64,000 nt of DNA, from positions 1 through 64,000 of the forward strand of contig CBDCUO010000027.1 in NCBI GenBank assembly GCA_965222705.1, written 5' to 3'. The position numbers were made by a program, and so were the translations under genes. Source of the stretch: JAFMDF01 sp965222705. Its GTDB lineage: Bacteria > Bacteroidota > Bacteroidia > Chitinophagales > Saprospiraceae. The notes beneath the pieces were generated by a model. It worked only from the letters and a program-made list of their open reading frames with translations, ran no database searches and was not told the DNA's origin. Shown piece by piece: positions 8,546 to 15,659 of the stretch (position 1 is the stretch's first letter; every line of letters begins with the position of its first letter).

Positions 8546-8606
8546 AACATTCTCCTATTAGATGAAAATTCAAAACTCAAAAGGTCAATTAACTTAATGT
8601 ATTCTG

Positions 8607-8987
8607 CTAGAAGGAAGGGTTGGGCAGGGGGTTACTAGGTTGATCCGGGGTATAAAAAAATGTATTTTCTTTAGCCGCTTCCAACCAGGTTTCTAGGTTT
8701 TCCAGAGAGGACAACTGGTGCTGTTTCACGATGCTTTTGGCCCCCTCCAACACGGTTAATAAGTTATCCAGGTCATTTTTATCTATTGATTCAAAGAAAT
8801 TTTTTAATTCGATCGGCCATTTTTGTTTTTCAAAAAAAGCATGTGGGTTTTTCAATATAAATCGGGTGATTTCTTCAAAAAGTGCTGCATTTAATTCAAG
8901 TTTAGGTACAGTCATTTTCAAAACCTTTAGGAGTACGCTCAGCGGTAGCCCCTCTCCAGGTTTTCGGAGATTTGTTTTGACATTCAT
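8607..8987 (-). CDS. Hypothetical protein in the CRISPR locus
   Basis: This 126-residue protein of no recognised family is predicted to be mostly helical (LFEEITRFILKNPHAFFEKQKWP; KNFFESIDKNDLDNLLTVLEGAKSIVKQH) with a Pro/Asn-rich C-terminus. There is no signal peptide, membrane segment or catalytic motif. It shares the strand of the cas genes and lies between cas6 copy 1 and IS copy 1. Its coding region looks intact and in ordinary codon use. It may be an accessory CRISPR protein or an unrelated passenger. Function unknown. Confidence 0.5.
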   Translation of the reverse strand: MNVKTNLRKPGEGLPLSVLLKVLKMTVPKLELNAALFEEITRFILKNPHAFFEKQKWPIELKNFFESIDKNDLDNLLTVLEGAKSIVKQHQLSSLENLETWLEAAKENTFFYTPDQPSNPLPNPSF

Positions 8988-9061
8988 AGGTTAAATTAAG
9001 TATTAATTTCCGGCTTTACTCCGTGCCGGCTTTTAGGTTAAGAAATAGTTGCTAAAGCTGT

Positions 9062-9226
9062 CTAAGAGTATGTTTAAAATTCCATTAATTGGCTACAAAC
9101 GGCAAATTTTCTTCTGCACTTCGTTAAAAAGCCTCGCCGATGCGCTGGCATCGCCTGTGTTTTTCGCCTTGTTCAGAATAAAATTTCCTCGTTTTCCCTC
9201 AATCATAAAAATTTAAACATACTCTA
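9062..9226. repeat. MITE-like palindromic element, about 165 bp
   Basis: Ends are CTAAGAGTATGTTTAAAATT and its near-complement AATTTAAACATACTCTAAG, about 19 bp of terminal inverted repeat, with no coding capacity between. A related sequence sharing the first 30 bp or so is at 41395-41520. Size, symmetry and recurrence fit a miniature inverted-repeat element. Confidence 0.65.
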
Positions 9227-9386
9227 AGTAACGAGTAAAGAATAACTTGAACATTTCGCCGATAATCTTTTGCACCAATACTTCGTTATTTTTCTTAGCA
9301 ATAGCGGTGCTATTACTGCAAAAAATACCTCGTCTTGATACAAAATCTTTATCTCCAAATGTCCATCTTATTTTTTGCTCGTTACT
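9227..9386. repeat. Second MITE-like palindromic element, about 160 bp
   Basis: AGTAACGAG at 9227-9235 and CTCGTTACT at 9378-9386 are perfect terminal inverted repeats, and the interior is partly self-complementary (AATAACTTGAACATTT against AAATGTCCATCTTATT). It abuts the preceding element directly. A 60-codon open frame across it is a by-product. Confidence 0.6.
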
Positions 9387-9468
9387 AAAGGACACTACTT
9401 TCCCCCGTAGTCTTCACTTATATGACGGAGCCGCTTGGATGATTCTTTCGGTAAATGGCATTTTTTTT

Positions 9469-10185
9469 TCAATTTTCCTGTGGGGTGATGATCCCATACC
9501 CGTGGCTTACGCCTTTTCCGATGGCCAGTCCGGTTGGTAGCTGTGCATTGCTGCTAAAGGTCACATCGAAAATTTCCAGACTAATGCCTTTGTGCCGAAT
9601 GGCTTTCATCTGATGCAATAAATCAAGGTGCGCCTGCAAGCTACCGGCTGGCCACCGCCAGTTTAGCTGCTTTAGCGTGCCAATGAGGTGGTTGACCAGT
9701 AATTTGTTTAGCAAATGTACCCGTACATCCAGTCCGCTGGCATTTTTCCAGAGTTCATAATTTTTTTGTGTCAGGGCCATCCATTTATGAAGTTGGTATT
9801 TTCTGGGTGCTTGTAGTATTTTAAATTGATGCGCTCCTTGCTGAACCCGTACAATTTTTAAGTCTTTACTGCGGCCATTCCACCGAATGGTTAACTTTTT
9901 ATTATTCAATATTTTGAGCAATGCTTCTGCCCCTTCGTTAATCCCCGTGATGGTGCCTTTTCCTTGATTTTCGTAGTATTGGATTAGTGGATAGCGATGG
10001 TGCAATTTTGCACTTTTTAGTACTTGGGTGGAAAATACCTTTTGCCCACTAAACTCCTGGTTTTGATGATTGTGAAATAGTTCGTTTTCCCAGCCGATCA
10101 TTTCTAAAAACGCGCCCCGCCAGCGCGCTATTTCATGCGGGCGGATGCGGTGCGAAAGGGTGAGTGTAAGGGTGCGGAGGTGCAT
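9469..10185 (-). CDS. cas6: Cas6 endoribonuclease (Cas6b-like), copy 1
   Basis: The 238-residue protein shows the double ferredoxin-like Cas6 pattern. The N-terminal half has WRGAFLEMIGWENELFHNH and YPLIQYYENQGKGTITGINEGAEAL. The C-terminal half ends in the glycine-rich loop GLAIGKGVSHGYG that binds the crRNA repeat. Cas6 cuts pre-crRNA inside each repeat. A clear paralogue lies at 13068-13847, beyond an insertion sequence. Lone position next to repeats suggests displacement from the effector operon or a separate origin. It stays open and intact. Confidence 0.9.
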   Translation of the reverse strand: MHLRTLTLTLSHRIRPHEIARWRGAFLEMIGWENELFHNHQNQEFSGQKVFSTQVLKSAKLHHRYPLIQYYENQGKGTITGINEGAEALLKILNNKKLTIRWNGRSKDLKIVRVQQGAHQFKILQAPRKYQLHKWMALTQKNYELWKNASGLDVRVHLLNKLLVNHLIGTLKQLNWRWPAGSLQAHLDLLHQMKAIRHKGISLEIFDVTFSSNAQLPTGLAIGKGVSHGYGIITPQEN

Positions 10186-10410
10186 GCGTCTATTCCTTAT
10201 TTATTTTGATAAAACTTACGTTTCGCTGAAATTTATAAATCCTTTTTAGCGAAATGTGAGTAAAAGGGGTATTTGTTTTCTTTTTTTCAATGTGTTGATT
10301 CTAATTAAGTCGTACTAACCTGATTCTAAAAAAGTCGTGCTAACTTTTTTGATCAAAAAAGTTAGGTTAACTTAACTCAAAAGAGAGTTAATCATCTTGA
10401 AATACTGTTT

Positions 10411-10608
10411 ATGACTAGGGAAGAACAAAGAATACAAATGATTGAGCTTTCCAACCAAGGCTTAACGGCTCCTCAAGTTGCAGAAAAGCTGAACTGTTCT
10501 GTGTGGACGGTTAGGAAGTGGAAACAACGCTTTAAAAAAAAGCGAGCCTACATTCTGAAATGGGGCGACCAGTTACTGGATGCTTATCTAGTTTCTCAAC
10601 CATGGTAA
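10411..10608 (+). CDS. IS481-like transposase frame A, copy 2
   Basis: This is identical to the frame at 7074-7271 apart from Arg for Thr at position 3. It carries the HTH and the same A8 slippery run at 10534-10541. Since frame B of this copy is interrupted, the only product would be the HTH protein or a truncated fusion, which could act as a binding-site competitor. Confidence 0.7.
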   Translation: MTREEQRIQMIELSNQGLTAPQVAEKLNCSVWTVRKWKQRFKKKRAYILKWGDQLLDAYLVSQPW

Positions 10609-11536
10609 AAGAACAAATTCTTTACTTAAGGAATGTTCATCCTGGTTGGGGACCTGGTACTATTTGGGAAGAATTAAAGCTTGATAAAAGGTTTGAAAAT
10701 CACAAAATTCCAAAACCCAGTTCAATAGCCTTATTTCTAAAAAGTAAAGGTTTAACCAAGAAGTACGATAAACATGTGCCCATCCCTAATACGGAGTTAC
10801 AAAGTGCTCAACATGCTCATCATATTTGGCAAATTGACGGGCAAGGAGCATTTCCTATAGAAGGGATAGGAAGAATACATCTAATCAATATAAAAGATGT
10901 ATTCTCTAGAACGTACTGTGGGTCTATTCCAAACGCTGCTGGACTTCGTAGTGGATCACCTTCTGGAACGCATTATCAGCATGCTCTTAGAGCAGCTTTT
11001 TGTGAATTCGGTCTGCCCAAACGAATACAATGCGATCATGCTAGTGTATTCTATGAAAACAAAGGAAAGTCTCCTTATCCAACTCGATTTCATTTATGGC
11101 TGATTAGTTTAGGTATCCCACTTACTTTTAGTAGAAGTAATACGCCAACCGACCAGGGAGTGGTTGAACGAACTCATCAAACCATATTTAATCAAGCAGT
11201 GAGAGGAACTACTTTGGAGTCTATTATATCTCTGCATTCTTATTGTAATGAAAGGCGTCAACTTCTAAATGAAGTGCTTCCTTGTTCAACCCTAGGTGGT
11301 ATTGCCCCGCTAAAAGCTTTTCCAAATGCTAGATTTTCTGGTAAATCCTACTACCCTCAACTAGAAGCACAAATGATTGATTTGAAACGGATCTATCAAT
11401 TTTTAGCTAAGGGAAAATGGTATCGAAAAGCAGGTAAAACAAAGACCATTCACTTAGGAGGTCAATGGTACTACCTTAAGGATGCACCAAAGCAGTCCGT
11501 CCTCCAAATTAGTTTTAATGAAGAAACTAAATTACT

Positions 11537-12562
11537 CGCTCATCCCCATTTTAGGGTGAAGCGTAGTAATCGAGAAAATAATCAGGAACAATCATAGCCC
11601 TGATAATATGAACAAGTTGTTCTTTGAAATTAAAAGCGTTTTCAAAAATAGCGACGTATTGAGCGAGGTATCGTTTATTCACTCCTCTGAATGGTCTAAG
11701 GAAATTTCTTAATCCAGTCCAAAGTCCTTCACAAGAGTTGCAATGCACCTCGCAAAAACCATCTCCATCGTCGTCTCGTGCAAATTCTTTGGCACTGTGA
11801 GTGACCGTTTTATGGATACGTCCCGAACCAGCGACTCTGTTGTAGGCATTAGCTTCATCAGTGAAAAGATGACAACCATCTGCTGTTTGTGATTCGACTT
11901 TGGGTTGTATTTGGGCAATTCTTGCTCCTAAGCAAACTCCTAATCGGATTTGTTTAGTTTGTCTTCCGAAAAACCCTTGTATGGGCGGACGATCATTTTT
12001 GTAAGTTCCTATGCCTTTTTTTTATTCCCACGGACACGGGGTGGGTCGTCCGGATTCGGGTGTAAAATCCCTTTTTCACCTGCATTTTGAAATACTTCAT
12101 CTGACTCTACTTGCTGGTCTTTTAATTGAGATACGTCCCGGTTTTCAAACGCAAATTCCTGTAAGCGGTGGCGCCAGTTTAACAAGGCATTATAACTTAC
12201 AGATAATTCTTTGCTCAATAGTTGGGTCGTTTCCCCTCTGGCAAATCCACGTAGCATTAATACTATTATTATGCAGTTGTAGCGGATGCCTTGAAGTATA
12301 GTCCCCGTGAACAAATTGAATACTTTGCCACATGTTTTGCACTTGAAACATGGAAGACCGTTTTTTCGATATTTGTGAGCCTTTTGATGTGGCGGCAAAG
12401 CATGGCTATTTGGACAATACAGCCCTTGGGGATGTAAAATCTCTCGTAAATAGGAGTAGCATGAATCAAAATTCATCAAATCTTGTATCGGAAATTTGAG
12501 CATCGCTTTTTTCTTTCAAAGAACGGTATTTTTTCTCTTTCACCCCTTAATGGGGATGAGCG
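11537..12562 (-). mobile_element. IS1595-like insertion sequence (ISXO2-type), 1026 bp
   Basis: Terminal inverted repeats of 22 bp (CGCTCATCCCCATT then TTAGGGTG; other end CGCTCATCCCCATT then AAGGGGTG) match at 19 positions. An exact 8-bp target duplication AAATTACT is present at 11529-11536 and 12563-12570, as expected for the IS1595 family. The transposase is on the minus strand. Confidence 0.93.
11551..12503 (-). CDS. IS1595-like (ISXO2) transposase, probable -1 frameshift product
   Basis: The first frame (12503-12009) starts MLKFPIQDL, carries a zinc-ribbon-like CPNSHAL...CFKCKTCGKVF and the first catalytic Asp in VESDEVFQNAGEKG, then stops just after an A8 run (T8 at 12016-12023 on plus). 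Slipping back one base continues without a stop through LGVCLGARIAQIQPKVES and LFTDEANAYNRV to HCNSCEGLWTGLRNFLRPF, FRGVNKRYLAQYVAIFENAF and the end at 11551, which is the usual ISXO2 C-terminal half. The A-AAA-AAG site is the same type as in the host IS481-like element. A genuine frameshift mutation is the alternative. Confidence 0.8.
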
Positions 12563-12903
12563 AAATTACTTGTCTTCCGCGATGTCAAAGAACAGATAAT
12601 AGATCAACAACCTATAAAAGGAATTTCTAAAGAAATTTTGATGGGAAAAGACTTTTTTGAAGCTACTCTCCCAGCTTTTCAATTGAAACTTCCTCTTACC
12701 TGGGAAGATCATTTGATTAGTACGACTTTTTTAGATTCTACTTAGTACGACTTAATTAGAATCAACAATTGGAAAAAAAGGTAACTACTCAGCATAGGAG
12801 GCATTCCTAATGTTGCATTTTCTTTTTCCTTGATGAAAAAGAAGCAAAAAATCAAGCGGAAATAATTGCTCTACTATAAGCTATCACCCGCACCCACTAT
12901 TTC

Positions 12904-13018
12904 CGCAGGCAACCGCCACCAAAAGACGAGTTAGGTACTGAAATTATACTTGCTGAATAGTTACAAAAAAAGAAACAAAAAATTCTAGTTAAGACTAAAC
13001 GCTCCGCAAGTTTTAACG
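12904..13018. repeat. Inverted counterparts of the repeat modules at 6878-6950
   Basis: Read on the minus strand, GTTAAAACTTGCGGAGCG, AACTAGAATTTTTTG and TTTCTTTTTTTG correspond to module B, and TTTTGGTGGCGGTTGCCTG corresponds to module A. Order is exchanged and about 30 bp of other sequence lies between them. No coding sequence is visible from 12768 to 13067. Confidence 0.5.
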
Positions 13019-13067
13019 TCCCCCCGCCTTTTACAGCTAGTCTCCTATATGAAAGCACTTAGGGCCG

Positions 13068-13847
13068 TTACTGCTTATCGCCCTTAGGTGCTAATTTTTC
13101 TCTTTTCCGTTTTGGGTCTATCTGGTGCCTTTTTCTATCCGGCATTTGCCAGCCAAAGCCATGAGAAACGCCTTTGCCGATAGCGATGCCAGGCGGAAGC
13201 AGCACATTGGTGCTGTAAACAATATTAAAAGCCAATAGACTAGCTTCGTGCAATCGAACCAGTTCCGAGTGTCGGACTTCTTCTATATTTACTTCAATGC
13301 GTTCTGCCGGCCGCCAGTCCAAGCCCTTAAACAGCGCGATCAAGTTGGAGCCTAAAATGCGCTCCAGCAAATCCACGCGCTCTTTAAGCCCTTTGCATTG
13401 TTGCCATTTTTCATAATTTTCCTGGTTGAGTGCCAGCCATTTGAAGAGCTTATAACGTTTGGGTGTTGCCAAAGTGCGAAAGTAATGCTCATTCATCCGC
13501 AAGTCTTCGATCTGTAGGTGCACTTTTTCTCCTTGCCAATCCAATATCCAATCCTTATCTGCTAGTACTTTTTGTAGGGCTTCTACGCCTTCGTTGATCG
13601 CAAAAATGGTGGTTTTGCCCCTTTGCACGCGGTATTGGATCAACGGATAGCGGTAGTGGAACTCGTTGGCTTCCTGACTATTCCGATGGTTGTGGAATAG
13701 GTCGTCCTCCCAGCCGGCCATCTGGATAAAGGCGCCGCGCCATTGGGGGATTTGGCGGGGGTAGAGGGGGAGGTGGAAGGAGAGGATTAGAGAGCGGATG
13801 GGGCTCTCATCTTCAAATTTATTCTGAAGTTTCATCATTTGAGTCAT
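13068..13847 (-). CDS. cas6: Cas6 endoribonuclease (Cas6b-like), copy 2, last gene of the effector operon
   Basis: The 259-residue protein is homologous along its length to the protein at 9469-10185 (shared WRGAF, GWE-LFHNH, YPLIQY, INEG-EAL, FKWLAL-Q-NYE-W, and the final GIAIGKGVSHGFG loop). It has a basic C-terminal tail (RKRHQIDPKRKREK). The first ATG overlaps the preceding EAD11-like gene by 29 bp, indicating translational coupling within the operon; nearby ATGs at 13838 and 13835 are alternatives. It should generate the crRNAs used by the Csm-like complex. Catalytic residues are not assigned, because the Cas6b active site is not obvious by eye. Confidence 0.92.
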   Translation of the reverse strand: MTQMMKLQNKFEDESPIRSLILSFHLPLYPRQIPQWRGAFIQMAGWEDDLFHNHRNSQEANEFHYRYPLIQYRVQRGKTTIFAINEGVEALQKVLADKDWILDWQGEKVHLQIEDLRMNEHYFRTLATPKRYKLFKWLALNQENYEKWQQCKGLKERVDLLERILGSNLIALFKGLDWRPAERIEVNIEEVRHSELVRLHEASLLAFNIVYSTNVLLPPGIAIGKGVSHGFGWQMPDRKRHQIDPKRKREKLAPKGDKQ

Positions 13848-14499
13848 CGTTATTAAATATTTGCATCTTTAAAAAAAGGAACATTTCATTCAGTCGACTA
13901 TGAATGGAAAAAGGAGAATTTGAAAAGTAAACTCTATTTGCATAATTCTCATGAAGTTCTCGGATCTTATCCGGGCTATAGACAAGGACATACCTGTTCG
14001 TATTGTCCAAAATGTCTTGTAATCCATGAGTTATTCCAACAGGATATTCTTCCATAGGGAAGTCATCAAAAATAATCACTTTGTATTTTTTAGGGTTCTG
14101 TTCATTCAAATCTTCTTCTGGAATCACTACTGTATTAGGAAAAAAATGACAAGGGAATAATTTTTCCATTTCCTTTACACGGCTTCCTTTTCTGCAAAGA
14201 ATTAGAATATCACTTAAAGTCGCATTTGCCTTAATATATTTTTTGGCTTTTTCTTCTGGTATTTCCTTGATTAATTCAAGTGTTGCATTGTTGATTTTAT
14301 TAACTTCCAACTGAAAGTCAGAATGACTAATAGTACCTTTCCTATTATCTTTTTTAAACTTATTAAGTTTACTGATTTGCAATATAGCTTCATCATTACT
14401 TTCTCCCAAAATAACTTCCAATTCTTCCAGTGCACCAATGGTGTCACCATTTTTAATTTTATCTCTTAAAGGCTTTTGAAGTGTTTTACTATATTCCAT
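13819..14499 (-). CDS. EAD11-like adaptor with C-terminal Rossmann-like domain, type III operon accessory
   Basis: This 226-residue protein has two parts. Residues 1-83 resemble effector-associated domain 11: RDKIKNGDTIGALEELEVIL, then KLNKFKKDNRKGTIS and NKINNATLELIKEI. EADs are small helical death-like domains that tether partners in conflict systems. Residues about 93-220 alternate strands and helices (DILILCRKG, NTVVIPEED, YKVIIFDDFP, RYVLVYSPD, NRVYFSNSPFSIHSRL) as in TIR-like or CARF-like Rossmannoid folds, without a recognisable catalytic motif. The ATG overlaps the TIR gene by 11 bp and the stop overlaps cas6. It is a good candidate for the sensor or adaptor of the TIR effector. The EAD assignment is moderately sure; the role is inferred. 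Confidence 0.7.
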   Translation of the reverse strand: MEYSKTLQKPLRDKIKNGDTIGALEELEVILGESNDEAILQISKLNKFKKDNRKGTISHSDFQLEVNKINNATLELIKEIPEEKAKKYIKANATLSDILILCRKGSRVKEMEKLFPCHFFPNTVVIPEEDLNEQNPKKYKVIIFDDFPMEEYPVGITHGLQDILDNTNRYVLVYSPDKIRELHENYANRVYFSNSPFSIHSRLNEMFLFLKMQIFNNDDSNDETSE

Positions 14500-15652
14500 C
14501 TTCTATAATTTTTACGGTTTGTTTTTCTAAAATTGATTCTAACTCATTTATATCTTCCGTAATATAAATTCTATCCCAAAAAGCAGTGGCTTGGTAGCCA
14601 GGGACGTATTTTTTACTCTTCCATTTATTAGGTTTTCCTAGGTAAATCATATAAAGGAATTTGGAGTCTTTGAAGAAGTCTTTTAGGTCATCTTGGTTGA
14701 AATCGTCATTGAGATTATTTACAATTAGAATGTAATCTTCACCAAAACTCATAGTATTTAATTCTTCTATTGAATGATTTATTTCTTGCAATTCAAGGTC
14801 ACTTATAGCTTTTAACAATGTGGTTGTTTTGGAATTCCACTCTTTGTGATTTGCTTTACTTAACAAGTAAATATAATATCGTACTGTTTCTTCTTCAGAA
14901 CTACTTACTTCAGTATAAGACACAACATTCTGGTCTTCTTTGTTTTGATTTATAATATCGCCCCTTTCTGCTTGTTCTTGCAATTTTTTCTTTTGTATTT
15001 TGTCGTCTTCATCTGATTTTTCCTTTTGCTTTTTTGATTGTATTTCTTCTGAAATTACTGTATCTTCTGAAGGTTTATTTTTTAGCCTTTTTGCTAATTC
15101 AATAGCATCAATTCCTATTTTGTCTAAAAGCGATTTATATTTTTCTTTTTCAAGGTCTTCAAAATTTTTTACAAGTATATTTTTTAAATATTCAAAAAGC
15201 CTACTAAGAATCGCCTTAATATTTCGAGCTTGATTTAGTTCTTTTTGGATACTTTCTATTCCAGATAAATCATCAAAACCTCTTAATATCTCATTTAGCT
15301 CTTTTATTTCTCCTTCCCAGTATTTAAAGTATTTTACTTGCCCTCTGGCGTTAAAAATAGTTGCGTTTGGCAATCGAATAGGTAACATTCTTTCTTCAAA
15401 TTCTTTGGAACCCAAAAACTCTACAACTTCAAACATGCAATTTGGCGATTTCAAAAAAGCATCGCTAATAATCATCATAACAAAATCAGTAGTATGCACC
15501 CTTTTCATGTGGTCAACTAAATTGTCTTTATATTGTACATCCCTTTTATCTCGGATAAGTAAAATGCCTATGCTTTCAAAGAAGCTATCAATTTTATCAA
15601 CCTCTACTTCATCTTTCCAACTGTATGAAATGAAAATTTGAGATACCGACAT
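14489..15652 (-). CDS. TIR-domain effector protein of the type III CRISPR operon
   Basis: The 387-residue protein has an N-terminal TIR domain (1-135): QIFISYSWKDE as box 1, the loop LLIRDKRDVQYKDNL, TDFVMMIISDAFLKSPNC as the next strand, and a putative catalytic Glu75 in SPNCMFEVVEF, in the usual NADase position. A charged, coiled-coil-prone linker follows (about 150-250). The C-terminal alpha/beta domain (about 255-387) includes EDYILIVNNLNDDF and FLYMIYLGKP and is not recognised. TIR enzymes in bacterial immunity degrade NAD+ or make signalling nucleotides. The gene starts 7 bp after csm5 and overlaps the next gene, so it is co-translated with the interference complex. No SAVED or CARF domain is evident in it. 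Confidence 0.85.
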   Translation of the reverse strand: MSVSQIFISYSWKDEVEVDKIDSFFESIGILLIRDKRDVQYKDNLVDHMKRVHTTDFVMMIISDAFLKSPNCMFEVVEFLGSKEFEERMLPIRLPNATIFNARGQVKYFKYWEGEIKELNEILRGFDDLSGIESIQKELNQARNIKAILSRLFEYLKNILVKNFEDLEKEKYKSLLDKIGIDAIELAKRLKNKPSEDTVISEEIQSKKQKEKSDEDDKIQKKKLQEQAERGDIINQNKEDQNVVSYTEVSSSEEETVRYYIYLLSKANHKEWNSKTTTLLKAISDLELQEINHSIEELNTMSFGEDYILIVNNLNDDFNQDDLKDFFKDSKFLYMIYLGKPNKWKSKKYVPGYQATAFWDRIYITEDINELESILEKQTVKIIEDGI

Positions 15653-15659
15653 AACCCAC

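Larger units (their letters stand above)
10560..12745 (+). pseudogene. IS481-like transposase frame B, copy 2, disrupted by insertion
   Basis: The reading frame matches copy 1 up to base 11536 (one visible change, AVRGTT for AVKGTT), then enters the IS1595-like element. The 3' remainder resumes at 12571 (LVFRDVKEQ...) and ends at 12745. The DDE core lies before the break, but the C-terminal beta domain is lost, so the product is probably inactive. Near-identity to copy 1 implies recent duplication, followed by a still more recent IS1595 insertion. Confidence 0.88.
10293..12767 (+). mobile_element. IS481-like insertion sequence, copy 2, interrupted by an IS1595-like element
   Basis: This element is almost identical to the copy at 6956-8396, with the same inverted ends (TGTTGATTCTAATTAAG ... 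AATCAACA). A 1026-bp insertion splits its transposase frame. Minor differences include a changed block in the left inverted repeat (CCTGATTC for GTAGAATC). Flanks are CTTTTTTTCAATG on the left and ATTGGAAAAAAAG on the right: no exact direct repeat, but a palindromic setting like that of copy 1. Confidence 0.9.

Noticed and set aside
9213..9395. 60-codon minus-strand frame
   Set aside because: It lies within the MITE-like palindrome 9227-9386 and has no domain character.
13819..15652. CARF or SAVED sensor domain in the TIR or EAD proteins
   Set aside because: Rossmann-like strands are visible, but no diagnostic CARF or SAVED motif could be identified by eye, so the call is left open.
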